Part shown: positions 24,959 to 38,279 of the stretch, in pieces
Numbering within the stretch: position 1 is the stretch's first letter
Layout of the letters: every line of letters begins with the position of its first letter
Assembly: GCA_021904315.1 (NCBI GenBank)
Contig: CM038919.1
Location: forward strand, 22,237,666 to 22,301,665
DNA from: Sphagnum magellanicum
Lineage: Eukaryota > Streptophyta > Sphagnopsida > Sphagnales > Sphagnaceae
Length of the DNA: 64,000 nucleotides
Direction: 5' to 3'
Notes under the pieces: model-generated
The model's input: the letters and a program-made list of their open reading frames with translations, nothing else
Told to the model about the DNA's origin: nothing
The model's database searches: none
Program-made: the position numbers and the translations under genes

Positions 24959-25529
24959 CTGATGGATGATTTTACCCACAGAAATATGTGCGCTTAGAAC
25001 ATATACAAATATAACAATATTTACATAATATCTTTAAGATTTTCACTATAAGAGAAAGTTGTGGATGTAGAATGAAATCCATTATAAGGAATTTATCAAA
25101 ATTTTAGCTACTTTAATTACCGAACATAGATTAAAGGTGGAATTGCATTAGATGGTTGAAAATGCGAATAGGACTATTCAAGTAAATTTCTTTATTTGGA
25201 CTAATTACACTTGTCCAAAACTTGTTATTTGTAAGTAAATTGAAATGGATATACGTGTTGCCTTGAATGAATTTTGAATTAAGTCGTTAAGTTGGGACCC
25301 CACATTTAGATCCATTTTCCATGGTAGTTCATGTTGCCTCATTTGGTGACCTTACATGAAAAATTGTTGATGTGGGCTTACAGATTATATGTGAATTAAG
25401 TACAATTGTGTGTGCATAATTTGTAATGTTTGTTAGTAGGTAGAGAGCAAATCAAAGTAAAATTTGTGCGTACCATTTGGCGATCATCTTGGTGTCAAAA
25501 GTTTTTTTGAAAAAAAAAAAAAAAAAATG

Positions 25530-25780
25530 TTCTACATTTTGATTTTCTTCAAAATTTGAATTCATGTTTTGTCACTTGGCTTTTTGATCCATCTACCTCT
25601 TAGATTTCGAATCACCATCTAATTCACATCATTTTGTCAATATTTAATTTCCTCTGACTTTTTTTATGCTTCGTACTTCATTCCTTATAACCTTCACTAC
25701 TTAGACCTTCAACATTTTATATTTCCAAGAATCTTAGAAATCCAAAATTTCACAAAACAATATTTCTTTTTATTTCAAAA
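25530..25780 (-). repeat. 250-bp segment, inverted relative to 57545-57795
   Basis: The reverse complement of this piece matches the DNA just beyond MTPSL block B. Shared landmarks, read on the minus strand, are GATTTCTAAGATTCTTGGAA and ACAAAACATGAATTC. It joins the 5.2-kb block at a poly-A run and the 2.9-kb repeat on the other side. No gene. Confidence 0.85.
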
Positions 25781-28680
25781 CACCTCCATGGTATATTGAA
25801 CTTATTATCCTCCCAACAAGCTCCCTAATTCCCCACAATCCATTACAATGAATTTGATTCTTCAAAAAAAAAAACACCAAGAAAAAAGTTTCAAAGGGTT
25901 TGAATATGACTTGAAAAAAATTATATGGAAAACCAACATATTGATTTTCATTCTCAGAGTCCACTGCAAGCCATTACTAATTGATTAGGATGAAAGATTG
26001 AACTAGAGACAAAGTTTTCACTATGGTACAATAACATATGTTCTATATTTGTTACTGACTAAGCAAATACATCACTAACACATTAGAGAAGAACTACCCT
26101 AAAATTATAGAACTCTACTCACTCGTTGTGGTCGGCATTGACCACAACCAAAGAAAGCATTCAAGCAAGCATGAATATAAGCGTTTATAGAATATTTCTA
26201 CAAGAATTTTGATATGGTTGGCGTCAACCATAGCCAAAGAAAGCCTTTAGGTAATCATGAACATAAACGTTCATAAATTGCTTCTAAAAGAAATTAGATA
26301 TGGTCAATGCCACTAGAAGAAAAATTCCAATTTGCGATTGCAATTTGCAACTAAACATAAATTATAATCAACATATACAACTAAAATTCCATTAGTTGCA
26401 TAAATGAAGTTGTATGCAACGTCTAGTCGCAAATGATGACTTAACATGATGTCATCACATTCCACATGGATGATGTATACAATCAACATATACACTTTCA
26501 TCCACTGACCATTCATATAAAGTTTACAACTACTCACCATTATTTGCAACTATATTATAAGCCGTTACAAATTGCCATGTGGCAACATAATAATAATTTT
26601 TTTTAATTATGTTTTTAAATTGGATATTGGATCTTCATCATCTATTTTGGATGGTGTTAAATCATGCCATGTGGCACAATAAAAATTTGCCATGTGCCAT
26701 GTTAATTGAATTTTGAACAAGATACATTTAAATCAATATTTAAGTAGGTATGTATGTAGGCATGTAAGTAGGTAAAAAGGTAAGTAGGTAGGAAAAAAGG
26801 TAGGTAGGACTAGGTAGGTAGGTGGGTTAGGAAATAGATATGTAAATATTTTAATTTTATTTTAGGTTTAGCCTTTAGGTTTAAGCCTCTTTCATTAGCT
26901 CATCCCAAATTACACATGTTTTAAATATAAAAATGTAAAGCAAAACACCTTCCTTATATACTTTTACAAAATGGAGATGGAAGACAAAACATATGGGATA
27001 AATCTTTTAGTTGCAATCTAGTTTGCAATTAAATTGAAACTAAGTTGTAACTAAAAATTTATCCCATATCCTTTGTCTTCTCTTTCAAGTTTATGAACTA
27101 TATCTCTAACAAGTAATTTATTAACTAACTAACTAATTAAAACTAATTGATTAATTAAACCTTAAATAATTGCTTACCCATTTTCCAACCTACCTAATAT
27201 TTATTACCACATATTAATTAGGTAGTAACTAACATTAACATAAACCACTTAAATTATTGTAAATAAATTATTAAATTATTAAATAATAATAAATATTTTT
27301 AATTTAAATAAATTATTTCTAAACTCATAATAATAATAAATAAATTTAATTAATTATTATTATCAGTAAAATGAAATAATGTAATAATGTAATAATTACA
27401 ATAAGTTAATAATTAATTCATTTTTACTAATAGTAAACTATTTTATTCTATTAATTAGAAGATAAATTATTAATAAAATAATAAATATTATATGGTAACA
27501 AATATTTGATTAATAAATAACCAGAATTTATTTATTTATGTATTTATTTATATTAAATTATTATAAATTATCTAGCAAAAAAATGATTAGTATTAATTAA
27601 GTAACTAACTAATACTAGAAAAATATATTTAAATTATTGAATAATAGTAATTTAATGATTAATAAATTTATTAAGTAATTTAATTTAATTATTAATTATT
27701 AATTATTACTAATAAATATTTATATATCAATATTTTTTATTATTATTAGTTTAATATTACTGTAATTATTATTAATTATTACTATGAACTAATAAATGAA
27801 CTAGTAATTAATAATAACTATTATTTATAGTAAATATAATAGGCAATTTTACCTACCTAACTATTTAACTATTTAACTATTTGCTTAGCCTACATAGTCA
27901 CAATATATGCAAAATTTATATTTAATATGCCCTAAATAGAATATAATTAAATTCTTGAATATATAAATATACCTTAATATATTCTAAGTTCTTAAAATAT
28001 ATATCAAAACTATATGTACAAAACATAGAAATTACCAAGTTGCAATTATTTCTATAACTAATTGGACATAAAGGCCCTTTCTTGGATGAAAAGCCTACAA
28101 TTTTAGTCATCATAAAAGGATGTAAAACTTAATAGTCACAAAAAAATAATAAATTGAAATGGCTGGTGATTAGTTGTAAAATGCCAAAACATAGTTACAA
28201 ATGACATTTAGTTACATATAGTTGCAAATTGAATAGTTGCATAATACAAGATTTCTTTTAGTGCACCAACCATAACCACATAGAGGCTTCATGCAAGCTC
28301 GATGATAATTGTGCATGGACTACTTCTTCAAACAAATTGGCCATGGTCGGCATTGACCATAATGAAGATAGTAACCCTTGTAAGGAAAAATCTATAACAT
28401 CCATCAAAAAGCACAATGAAACACCCAGTTTTAACCAATTGCTAAATTATTCATAATACCATAACTATGATCAATGCTAACTACTACTAAAATTAGACAT
28501 CACTAGAAATATTTACTCATAGATCAAACATAAGGTCAATGTCAACCATTAGCAACCATATAAGTTATGCTTGGTGACATCCATATGAAAGCTTGATTTA
28601 AAATTTCAAGCATACAGATTGAGGTTATAATTGTTGCTGATTATAACCCAAATTGATCCTATATATCGTTCACATATTGA
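25780..28680 (+). repeat. 2.9-kb dispersed repeat, copy 2 (with nested CACTA-like element)
   Basis: Collinear with 3511-6285. It carries the same palindromic units (near 26129, 26216 and 28345) and the same nested element. Beyond the shared end the palindromic units continue here (such as GGTCGTCACCGACCAT near 28893) to about 28925. Confidence 0.85.
26311..28263. mobile_element. Non-autonomous CACTA-like element, copy 2
   Basis: The ends are CACTAGAAGAAAAATT and ATTTCTTTTAGTG. The flanks are TGC (26308-26310) and CAC (28264-28266). It is inserted at the same place as the 4047-5871 element, so the two are copies of one insertion. The G-box pair has decayed to CCATGTGG (26667) and CCATGTGC (26690). 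The central stem-loop is at 26985-27075. No transposase frame. Confidence 0.7.
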
Positions 28681-31600
28681 TCATAAAGATTGTTTTTCCT
28701 CATCCGAAATATTATGGGCATCCTCCATACCCAAGCTAAAATCTCTTTAATATATCAGTGTTATGGTCATTGCATACCATAGTTCAAATCGATCTTGTAA
28801 ATTATTCTAAAAGAGGGATGCAAAAAGCTCTAACCTATCTTTTATTCCTAGCATAGTTGATGAATGCCGAAATTACTTTTAAAGATTGGAATTATGGTCG
28901 TCACCGACCATAGCTCAATTCATTGTTATACATCATTTCTTCATAGTTGAGACCACAATCACAAAGGATCTCATAAGTCCTTCTTTTACATCAAAGCCAT
29001 GTTCACAAATCATTTTACAAAGGAACAATCAGCACAGACCATAGATGTGCTCAAACTAATCAATATAAATATCAATTTTAAAAATCACTTGAAAAATGAT
29101 ACAACAAACTAACTCACCTATCTATTGACAATTGCAGTTCTTTGTATGCCTTTGTCAAGCTTTTCTCTCCTCGTAATCGTCTCTAATTGAAAAAAGAGGA
29201 CCTCAATGAGCATCAAAATGCTTTAAACAAACATTGTAAGCAAACACAGATCTTTCAACATTTCACTCAACCTTCCTACGAAGAACATGCTAAAACACTA
29301 CAAGAAATGGAACATACATGTTTTATGTGATTATGTATACATACCTCTCCTCCTTTTTCTTGCTAATCAATAAAGCCATTAATGCCTTCCATCTACTCAT
29401 CAATATCTCCTCGCACAATGAAAGTGGAAGAGTTTGAAGGTTATGAAATGCATGATCCACTTTCTATTAACCTCCTTAAACATTTTCACATTGCAGGCTC
29501 TATATCGATTTCTATACCCATGCTTCAACTAAGCTTTTCATTCTACTTCAAAGAAATTTGGGCTAGAAAATATTAACATTGTTTCAATCCAAGAAAACTT
29601 TAGTCTCCCGAATAGTCTCCATATCTTTGTCATTGGGCTTATCCTCTCCCTCTATGTCAATGTCGTCTTCTATATAACACATTTGATATCCTCTTGTGAC
29701 CTCTTTCTTGGAGGTCTAAGGCCATGACCCCCTTGTTATCCCCAATTGCTTTAATTTCTTCCTTCTTTTTCTCCTTATCTACCAACTTACTCCTTATGGT
29801 TTCACATGTTGCCATTGACATGCATCTCTACTTCCGGCTAGACCAATTACTTTTGTGTTTCCTTGTCCTCCTCATTTCTTTTCCTTCCGCCTTTTTCTCT
29901 AGAATGCATTGCATTATCAACATTGCAGTTGTTTTTGCAATCATACAACATGATGGTGGAACTCTGAATTGTAGGATACCTATTATCCTATAAATTCCAC
30001 ACAATCTTATAATTGTCGTTGGATGTATGGTGTTTGCCATCAACAATTGACAAGATATATCTCCATTCGCCCTTGGAAGATTATTATGGTTTTGCTTTCC
30101 ATGCATTGTTGAAATATGCTCAATTCATAGAGGGATTTTTAAGTGCAATTTCTAATTTGAAAAATATAATTATAATTCATTGATTTATATCATTTGGAAA
30201 ATGAAGTTTAGACAAGATCCTTTTTTTTCAACATGTGATTGGGAAAACTAACATATGTCTACAAATTCTCCATTGAAACATTTGCTATCTCAAATAAATG
30301 GCTTTTTTGTTTCATCCATGCTTAGGAGTATTTAATGAAATATATATAATAAAATTTCCCATAGTCGTTATTCAATCATGTTATCCATAAATGTGTTGTA
30401 AGATCATTTTAATAATATGGTAAGACATTTCTTGAATGACGCATCTTAATGTCACATCATTTTTCAAATTAAAAGTGAAAAGATATTATTGCTGGCAATT
30501 ATTTGTCATATCATTTTTGCCCCTTTTAGCCAAGTTTCATTCCCCTCATAAAATTTCAACGACCCTTGTATTGTTTTGATCCTTACACTATATTTATTGT
30601 ATTGATTCTTGAAATGTAGGGATTGTTTTGATTTTTGAAAGGCCATCATTGTATTAATTATTGTCCAAAGTTGATTTTTCAAGAATGTCAGTAATTATTT
30701 TTTGTTCTTTCATTTTCATAATTGTTTAGATGTCACATGTGAACGAATTAATTTCTTATGTTTATGTCTTGTAGTTTAAGGCACATTTTACACTTGGAGT
30801 TAGGGCCAAAAAACCTCAGGGCCAACTTTGAGGATTTTGGGGGTTCAAAATGGCCCCAAATTACTAATAAATGCTAGTACACTTACCCCAAGGTTGCAAA
30901 TTGGTTGCCCAAATATTATGGTATCCTTTTTTCAACCTTGTGACCAGTATAAGGCCATAACTTTCAACATTTATTAGCACATCGGTTAGACAAAAAAAGT
31001 CTTTTCTTTTTTAGCCTCCATTCCATTCTAAAACCTTCTAGGCTAAATTCAACTTTTGCACAAATAGATTCAATGTTGGATTTGGGTTGAACATTGGCCG
31101 TGACTCCTAGTGTAAAATGGGCTTAACTGATGGTGTCTTTGGACAACAATCTTGAGGGCACCTATGTGATCCGCCCCCATTTCCAACAAGCAAAAATTTA
31201 CGAGCATTCTTGAAATCTTATCTACAAGATATTAGGTTATAAATAGCCACCCTTGTGTTATAAGGGACATGTCATTCCATCCTTTCACACAAGTGACGAT
31301 CCATTTGTAATTCTTGAGTCATGCAAATTTTGTTGCCCAAAACTAATTGGTTTTTAAAAAATTTGTGTAGACTTACACTAGATGTTCATCATTCACTCTC
31401 CATGTCTTCATCTCTTCACCTTTGTTTTGAACCCTTTTTTTCCCACATCCTTCATATTGTTTTCTATGTACCATAATTTTTTTGCCATAAATAAGGCATG
31501 CAACCTTTGTCCAATTTTACAAACACTTGAAATTCCAAAACTGGATGAATGTTTTATTTTTAAAAATTTATTGAGAGGGATTTTCCATTTTATTGTGCTT

Positions 31601-33258
31601 TACGAAGGACTCCACCTAATTTGACTTTTTAAAATTCCAATGGAATTTGATACTTTTTTCTTTCCCTCAAACATTTTAGGATTTTATTTGTTTACAATGC
31701 AATGGTCATGAATGGTCGTTTTAAGGTTTTGTTATTTGCAATGTAATCATTGTTTCCCTCAAATTTAGTTCTTAGTGCAACAACGTTTCTTATTCACACC
31801 ATTGTAATGGTCATGCACAACAATGCAACAAGAAACCCTAAAACTCATAATACATGAGCATGCAATAGCCACATGCCTAACTAAGACCTGCATTATACAT
31901 AGAACCCATGTAAGGTGAAAGTATGATTGGGTGGACCCACTAGGAACCACCTTAAAGGATAGTCAAAGAACAAAAATTGGCCAAATAATATTCCTAGGCC
32001 CTTTTCTTGAATTTTTTTCATAATTATAAATTATTATTTTTCCATGTTTATTTATTGCATGCCAAAATATATGGCTTGAAGTTTCAATTACAATAAAAAG
32101 GTGGAAATCATCACAAATTTGTATTCCTTATTGATGTGACCCTTTCAAAAATCAAGTTCTTAAACTTTGAAAATTCATAACTAAATTATACCTACTCATA
32201 TAGTTACCCAATAAAAATACCAAATAGAAACCATCTCAAGTACCTTAGAAAATTATATACACAAAAAAAAAAAACCCCAAACCTTGTTTGAAAAATGTTT
32301 ATAACCAAAAAGTTTAAGGAAAATAGTCATTATGACATTCCCAAAATTTTGTGTGAATTTTGTGTGAATGTACTAGATAGGAACATCAAAATTCAAAATA
32401 TTTTTTACATTGTTAAAGCTTCAAAATCTATACAACCAATTAATGTATTCAACAAATTTTTTTACTAAAAACCTTTCTTGATGTGTTTCCTATATTTTAA
32501 AAAAGTTTGATGGGTCTTGAAAAATGAAGGTGTGTTGTTCCTTGTGGTACCACCCAATCATACTTTCACTTTACATGCAATTGAATAGTGGTCAACGCAC
32601 ATTTAGCCACTAGATGAAAAATTCCACCCCATCCAATGTTGAAAAGTACCAATTGGTGTGTTGGTGGGTGTTGATTCATGTTGGCCATCTAAAACCACCT
32701 CTCAATAGTACTATGGACTTGAAATTTACAACCAATGCATGTGTTAATAAACAATATATATATTTTATAAAATACATATACATAAGAACTTCATTATTTC
32801 CTATGCATGCATGTTTAAACTAAATACAATGCATAGATTCAAACCCACCTCTTTATATAGGCTAGGTGATTCTTACTATAGTTACCTTAATTACACTAAA
32901 ATATGGACCACTAATTAAAATTAACATACTTAACTAATTATTTAACATTTACAAAAGTCAAATCTATACTTAATACATGGTTAACATTAATCCAAAATAT
33001 GTAACATTAACTATATAACTAGCAAGGTAATTAATAGTTGTTACGAAGTTTCCACATGGGTAACCTATCCTATAAACATTCCCACTTTCATCACACACTA
33101 CCTATGTAATTTGATAAGTTTCATAGGTAAGTATATAGGTAGTGTGAATGATTACTATGCATGTAGGTAAGGCACTTGGTGATTACTAGGTAGGTAGATA
33201 CATGTGCATTCAATGTAACAAATAGCTAACCACTAAAGTTAATTATGGGGATGCAAAT
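28681..33258. other. Gene-poor stretch with a possible pseudogene at 29.66-30.11 kb
   Basis: Palindromic satellite units fade out by about 28925. Apart from the minus-strand fragment listed separately, no exon is convincing. A TATA-like ATAAATAG sits at 31240-31247 in a slightly more GC-balanced region (30780-31330) that might be an old LTR; I could not find a partner. 33100-33230 has GTAGG and TACCT microsatellites. Confidence 0.4.
29660..30106 (-). pseudogene. Possible degraded coding fragment, unrecognised
   Basis: One minus-strand frame runs about 145 codons with a single internal TAG. It has a charged segment (EKKAEGKEMRRTRKHKSNW), then after the stop MATCETIRSKLVDKEKKEE and LQERGHKRISNVLYRRR before a second stop. 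The composition looks like protein rather than random sequence, but I recognise no family. Confidence 0.3.
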
Positions 33259-35284
33259 CACTATTAAAAAAGGGGCTTATAATAATTAGCTTTGCACTTC
33301 AATTTTTGAGTTGCAATGACCACTTGCAACTAATTGTATTTATATGTTGTGAGTGCTAATGGACAGGTTGCATGAGTTGCAAAGTTACAACTCATATTTA
33401 CCTATGACTTACCTACCTACCTACCTACATGTAAGTAGGTAGAAAGTAAGACCTACTTATTATTACTTAAGTGGGTACTATGTAAGGAAACACAAGACTA
33501 ATATGAATTAAAAAATAGCTTAAAAATTTTCTTTTTTTATTTTACATTTTGCCTTTAGAGTTAAACTTTTTTGAGCTTATCCCAAAATGGCATATGAATT
33601 TGAATGTGAAAATATAAAAGAAGAAGTTTTTTTTATATAATTTCCAACTTAGGATTCAAGGACAAAGCATATGAGTTTAATCTTTTAATTATTCTTCAGT
33701 TGCAAATAAAGTTATAATTGAATTGCAATTATATAAATATTTTCACACATGTTTTATGCTTGTTTTTCATTATGTAAGTTATAAAATTAAATTAATGATT
33801 ACATGATAATTAAATATGTAAATTAATTATTTAATATTTAGTTATTTGAAATATTTAAATTAATATTTTATTATTTTATAGATATTTAATTATCAAAAGG
33901 ATTTATTTTATTTTATGAAAAATATTGATCTAAAACATAATTTTTAAAATTAAAGACATGATAATTAATGAATTGAATTAATTATTTGAATTCATTACTT
34001 GGTGAGCTAGTTATCTAAATTAATAGTCTAATTCAAATAATTAGTTAGTTCATGAATTAAAATAATTAATATCAAATAACTATTTTTATTAATTAAATAA
34101 AATTTATTTGATTGAATCAATCTTATTTTTTTTCAAATAATTAATTATCAATTTAATTAATTAGTTCATAATAATTAAATATATTAGATATTAATCAATA
34201 TGTAATAAATTATTGAAAATATGTCAATACTAAATATTCAATATTAAATATGAATTTGGGTAGAAAATGTGAATGTATGAATAGGCATATCTTGTACATC
34301 GAATTTAATTTTTAATATAATGTACACATTGCTTTGAATTATTCATCTAAATTAATTATATGTATTTAATTATATAATTAGTTAATGAAATTAAATAATT
34401 AATGCTTAGGTAATTATTGATGAATTAATAATTATTTTAAATAATCAATATAATTCATTATACTTATCCCCAGTTTGGATAAATATTTTATCTAATTAAT
34501 ATATAATTAATAATTAATTTGGTACTTAATGTAAAATTAATTATATGAATCATAATTATTTATTCACATTGATAGTCAAATTATTGAAACAATAATTATT
34601 TACAAAACATTACACATGAATATGTATTTTTATTAAGTTATAAGTAGTTGTATTATAGTCATAACATAGTTGAACAATAATACTTCAATAGCGGCACTAG
34701 TGGCCATACTAATTGTATCAATGGGAATCATAGTCAAAAACCAATTGTAAATGTATCCTATAATAGGTGGTGGAAATGTGGAAAGTGGCATGATCGCATG
34801 TATGTACATTGGTTTAGTATTTGTTGCTTTGATGACACATTTACAACAATTGTAAAGTAGTTGCCACATGCAACTAAAATGCAACTCTTGAAAAAATCAA
34901 ACATGGTTGACTACATATGTATGTATGATGTGTATAAATTATCGTATAGAAAACCCATTTTCAACTCACTTGCAACTATAATACAACTAATTGATTTTCT
35001 AACGTGGTAATTTATTTATTAATACAATGTATTTCTAGGGGGATAATTGCACAATAGTTGTATATGCGTTTTTTTTTAATTTTAGTTACAAGGTAATGTG
35101 GTTTCAATGGATGCAATTTTTCATAATGAAATACAATGGAAAATGTTTCCTACATTGACATACCATCCATCCTACATGGTGCACAAGTGAATGTTCATTC
35201 ACTTTGGCCCTTCCTAGGCATGTCTTTACCTTCCCCTACCTTTTTGGAATGTAATATGATTTAATGGTAGGTTTGGAAAGGGGC
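33259..35284. mobile_element. Diverged CACTA-like element (right end not found) and AT-rich DNA
   Basis: The left end CACTATTAAAAAAG is followed by TTGCAACTA motifs (33325), TAGG/CCTA tracts (33410-33470), a weakened stem-loop (33665-33760) and a long AT-rich tract, the same order as in the other elements. No clear matching right end is visible. A copy of the TTGCAACT motifs occurs again at 34850-34985. Confidence 0.45.
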
Positions 35285-35639
35285 ACTACTACAAATTCAT
35301 GGTTTTTTCGACTAGGTTTTTTAATCAAAAAATACCCAAAAGTGATAGGCGTAAAAAAGACCACCTATTAATCAAGACAAGTTGTTTTGGCCATGTCCTA
35401 CGTGATTGCGTAGTCAAATTGGACCTCGTCAATTTGAATGGCAAAGTGATTTACAAAATGACTGACTATTTAATTGATAGATAATGGACCATTTAACTAA
35501 ATCAATTTTATACCTAAATTAAAATCATTTTTTGGATTATTATTTTAAAAATTAATAGGTAGGCAGGTAGTTAGTAAAAAGGTTTAAGTAGCTTGAAAAC
35601 ATGCATTTAGGTAGGTAGGTGCTAACTTAACCTAATCTA
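35285..35639. other. Possible truncated CACTA end and TAGG tract
   Basis: CACTACTACAAATTCATGG at 35285 resembles the ends of classical plant CACTA transposons, but I see no partner end. 35555-35625 has GTAGGTAGG repeats. No gene. Confidence 0.3.
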
Positions 35640-36345
35640 ACCTATGAAAGGTCTATATGCAACCATGGAACATACAACAACAAATTGTCGAATGTGTTGA
35701 GGTTTACTATGAACACATGTTGAAACCAACTAACTATCTACATGTTAAAACAACAAATGTTTTTCTCACCACTATTTTCAAGGTAAGTTTATTATCTTAC
35801 CAAAGATTAGCAACTGCAGGTATGAAAAGAAATACCTTAATTGAACACAAGGAAGCTGTTGTAGTATGTGAAGAAAATGACATGTTAGTTTGAGTTATAA
35901 TGCTTTATTAACCACACTAGAGATTAATATAGTAGTTAAACCTATAATACTTGCTATTATAGTTAAATTAACATTACCCTGTATCAATTGTGGTAAAACC
36001 AATCATTTAATAGAGACCTATCATAATAGGAAAAAATAGCTACTAATAATGCCAACTACTACATTTAAGTCTACAAAACTTGTAGCAAGAACTAAAACCC
36101 AACTTGTTAAATCAGGAAAAATACATGTCCATTATCCATGTATAATTTATTTTAATGTAGAACATAGATTTGGAGAATGCCCCAAAAAGATTGAGGTACA
36201 GAACATGTTCAAAACTAAACTTGTTGGTTCCAATGTCACAACAACACCCAAACCACCTAAAACTGACAATGTGCTAATTAATGTAGTTGTTGTTGTTACC
36301 ACTTACAATTAGCAGTTGGAGCAACATGTGTTTAAAGAAAGAGAG
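35640..36345 (+). mobile_element. Ty3/Gypsy-type gag fragment, degenerate
   Basis: Plus-strand pieces read as the C-terminal half of a retroelement gag: VEVYYEHMLKPTNYLH, then ATAGMKRNTLIEHKEAVVVC, a decayed zinc knuckle CINCGKTNHLIETYH (35977-36021, last Cys replaced), then FGECPKKIEVQNMFKTK and a VVVVVTT segment. Frame breaks and stops separate the pieces. The same gag layout recurs on the minus strand at 45-48 kb. The fragment is cut on the right by the 1.93-kb block. Confidence 0.7.
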
Positions 36346-36350
36346 CTAGG

Positions 36351-38279
36351 GTTTTGACTAACAAGTTTTAATGTTCCAAAGGAACAATGAAAATCGGAAG
36401 GCTAGAAAATGCAAATCACAAAATAAGGATTTGTACAAAGTATTACACTTTTATTCCACCATGCCTTTTGGCAAGGAGTACGTAATTACGAAAATCCAAT
36501 GTTTTTTTTAAAGAGTTTTCATGAAGTGGTGTAAATGGCAATTGTGTGTTTTAGCTAGCAACCAAAGTCTTTTGAAGGATTTTGTGATGTAGCAAAATTA
36601 ATGTGATCATCCAAAAAATAATTTAGCCAATTTGGCTACATATTAGATATGAAAGTAGGAAAAAATAAAATCATTCTATATTCTTGGCTACCTATTGGAA
36701 CTTATCATAAAAATCTATCAATTAAAAAAATTATCTTGAAAATTTGGTGAAATTGGGCCTTTTTCACATGGAAAATCCTATATGTAGGTTGAAATCATAT
36801 TTTTCAAGTCAAAATTTAGTGAAATTTCACCAATAAAAAAAAGCTACTAGTATCAACTTAAGTGGTTACAACCACATGCCCACCATGTTTTGACTAGTTG
36901 TATAGAAAAAAATAGAAATAACACATAACTATTTTCCACCTTTGGGTTGTGTTGTATTTGGCTATTACAAGTTGCATTATGTGTGTGAATAGTGGTTATT
37001 CAATTTTGACAAAGTCTAAATTTAGATTCTCAAAACAAAATTTGGAACCTTTTAGTGAATGTTGGAGAATTGGAATGACAAAACTCAGTGAATTTTTTTT
37101 TTGACTAGTAGCTCAAACTACTTGAATTACAAGTTAAAACTTGGATTGCATATAACTTTAAATTACAAACATTTTTTTAAAGTCAATAAAGCTTGACAAA
37201 AATTGGAATAAAAAAAACCAATTTAACAATCATTTGAAAAAACTAAACCCATATTTTAGCTCAGACATTACACCCAATGGCAACACATGACCTTATTCTT
37301 AAAACCACACATTTGTTTTAGAGATACAATGAAAATCAAATGGGAAGCAAACATAAATTTATTGAAAAGTTCAAACTAGTTGACATTATGGAAACCACAA
37401 ATTTTTTGCCAAAAGATATTAGCTACAGATGAGTTGTTAAATGTGAGTTGTCAAAACACTTATTTTCAACCTTGAATGTGAGTTTTCAAATCACCTAGTT
37501 TCAACCTTAACATTCATGAAGACAAGATTGTAAAATCATCTTTGTGAGCATTTGGATTTGGTGATTCGTATTCATGGATGATATAATCCATCAATTATTC
37601 ATTGAAAATTTCTCTTGCCCAATGACTTGGGTAATTTATCATTGACAATTACTTTCCAAGTTTTTTTATTACAAGATATTTATACAAATATTTCAAAGTA
37701 TAAATGGTGCTAGGTCCTCTTGCATCTTCCTTCCAATTATGTGTCGAAAATTACAAATCCATTAGTCAATGCATTTGAACATGCAACCCACATTAAGCCC
37801 AAAATTGGACCGAATTGCATGGATTTCAACTCATCTTTGGGATAATTTTGTCTACATTTGCAAAAGTTCAATGACATTGATTGGGCAAACATGTCAACTT
37901 GTAATCTTGTTGAAATTATGCATAACATCCAGTTGTAGTAATCAGGAAAACGTAGCACCTCCTTGTACACATTGACATGCGATGAATATATTTGGGCTTT
38001 TAAATAGTCCACATTATACCAACAATACTTGTAAGGCAATCCATTCGGTCATGGTCTTGACATAAATTGAAGAAGGCCCACATGTTGGGGAATCTTATAA
38101 AACTTATGGTAACTATTGCAAATTATGTTTATCGGTCCTTGTTCATGACCATTAGAAGAAAAATTCAAATTTACAATTGAGATTGTTTTTTAGTCATAAG
38201 CAACATTTTACAACTAAAAATCCTTAAGTCACTTAAAACTAGTTGCAAGTGTAAATTAGTCACAAATTTGATGACATCA
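36351..38279 (+). repeat. 1.93-kb duplicated block, copy 2
   Basis: Collinear with 10356-12283. The minus-strand frame 38039-37737 is open for 100 residues here (contains YNVDYLKAQIYSSHVNVYKE and FCKCRQNYPKDELKSMQFG). The copy at 11.7-12.0 kb has a stop in the same frame. I suspect a transposon-derived peptide; the family is not recognised. The left edge abuts the Gypsy gag fragment. Confidence 0.85.

Larger units (their letters stand above)
20344..25500 (+). repeat. 5.2-kb segmental duplication, copy A (contains the intact MTPSL gene)
   Basis: It is collinear with 52301-57462 in direct orientation and of almost equal length (5,157 versus 5,162 bases). Both copies start at ATTAGCGGGTTCCAC and end near TTTGGTGTTAAAA or TTGGTGTCAAAA. 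The match covers the upstream MITE, the promoter region, all exons and introns, and about 500 bases of 3' flank. Confidence 0.95.

Noticed and set aside
30780-31330. A solo LTR
   Set aside because: It has a TATA-like site and more balanced composition, but no TG...CA ends, target duplication or second copy could be found.
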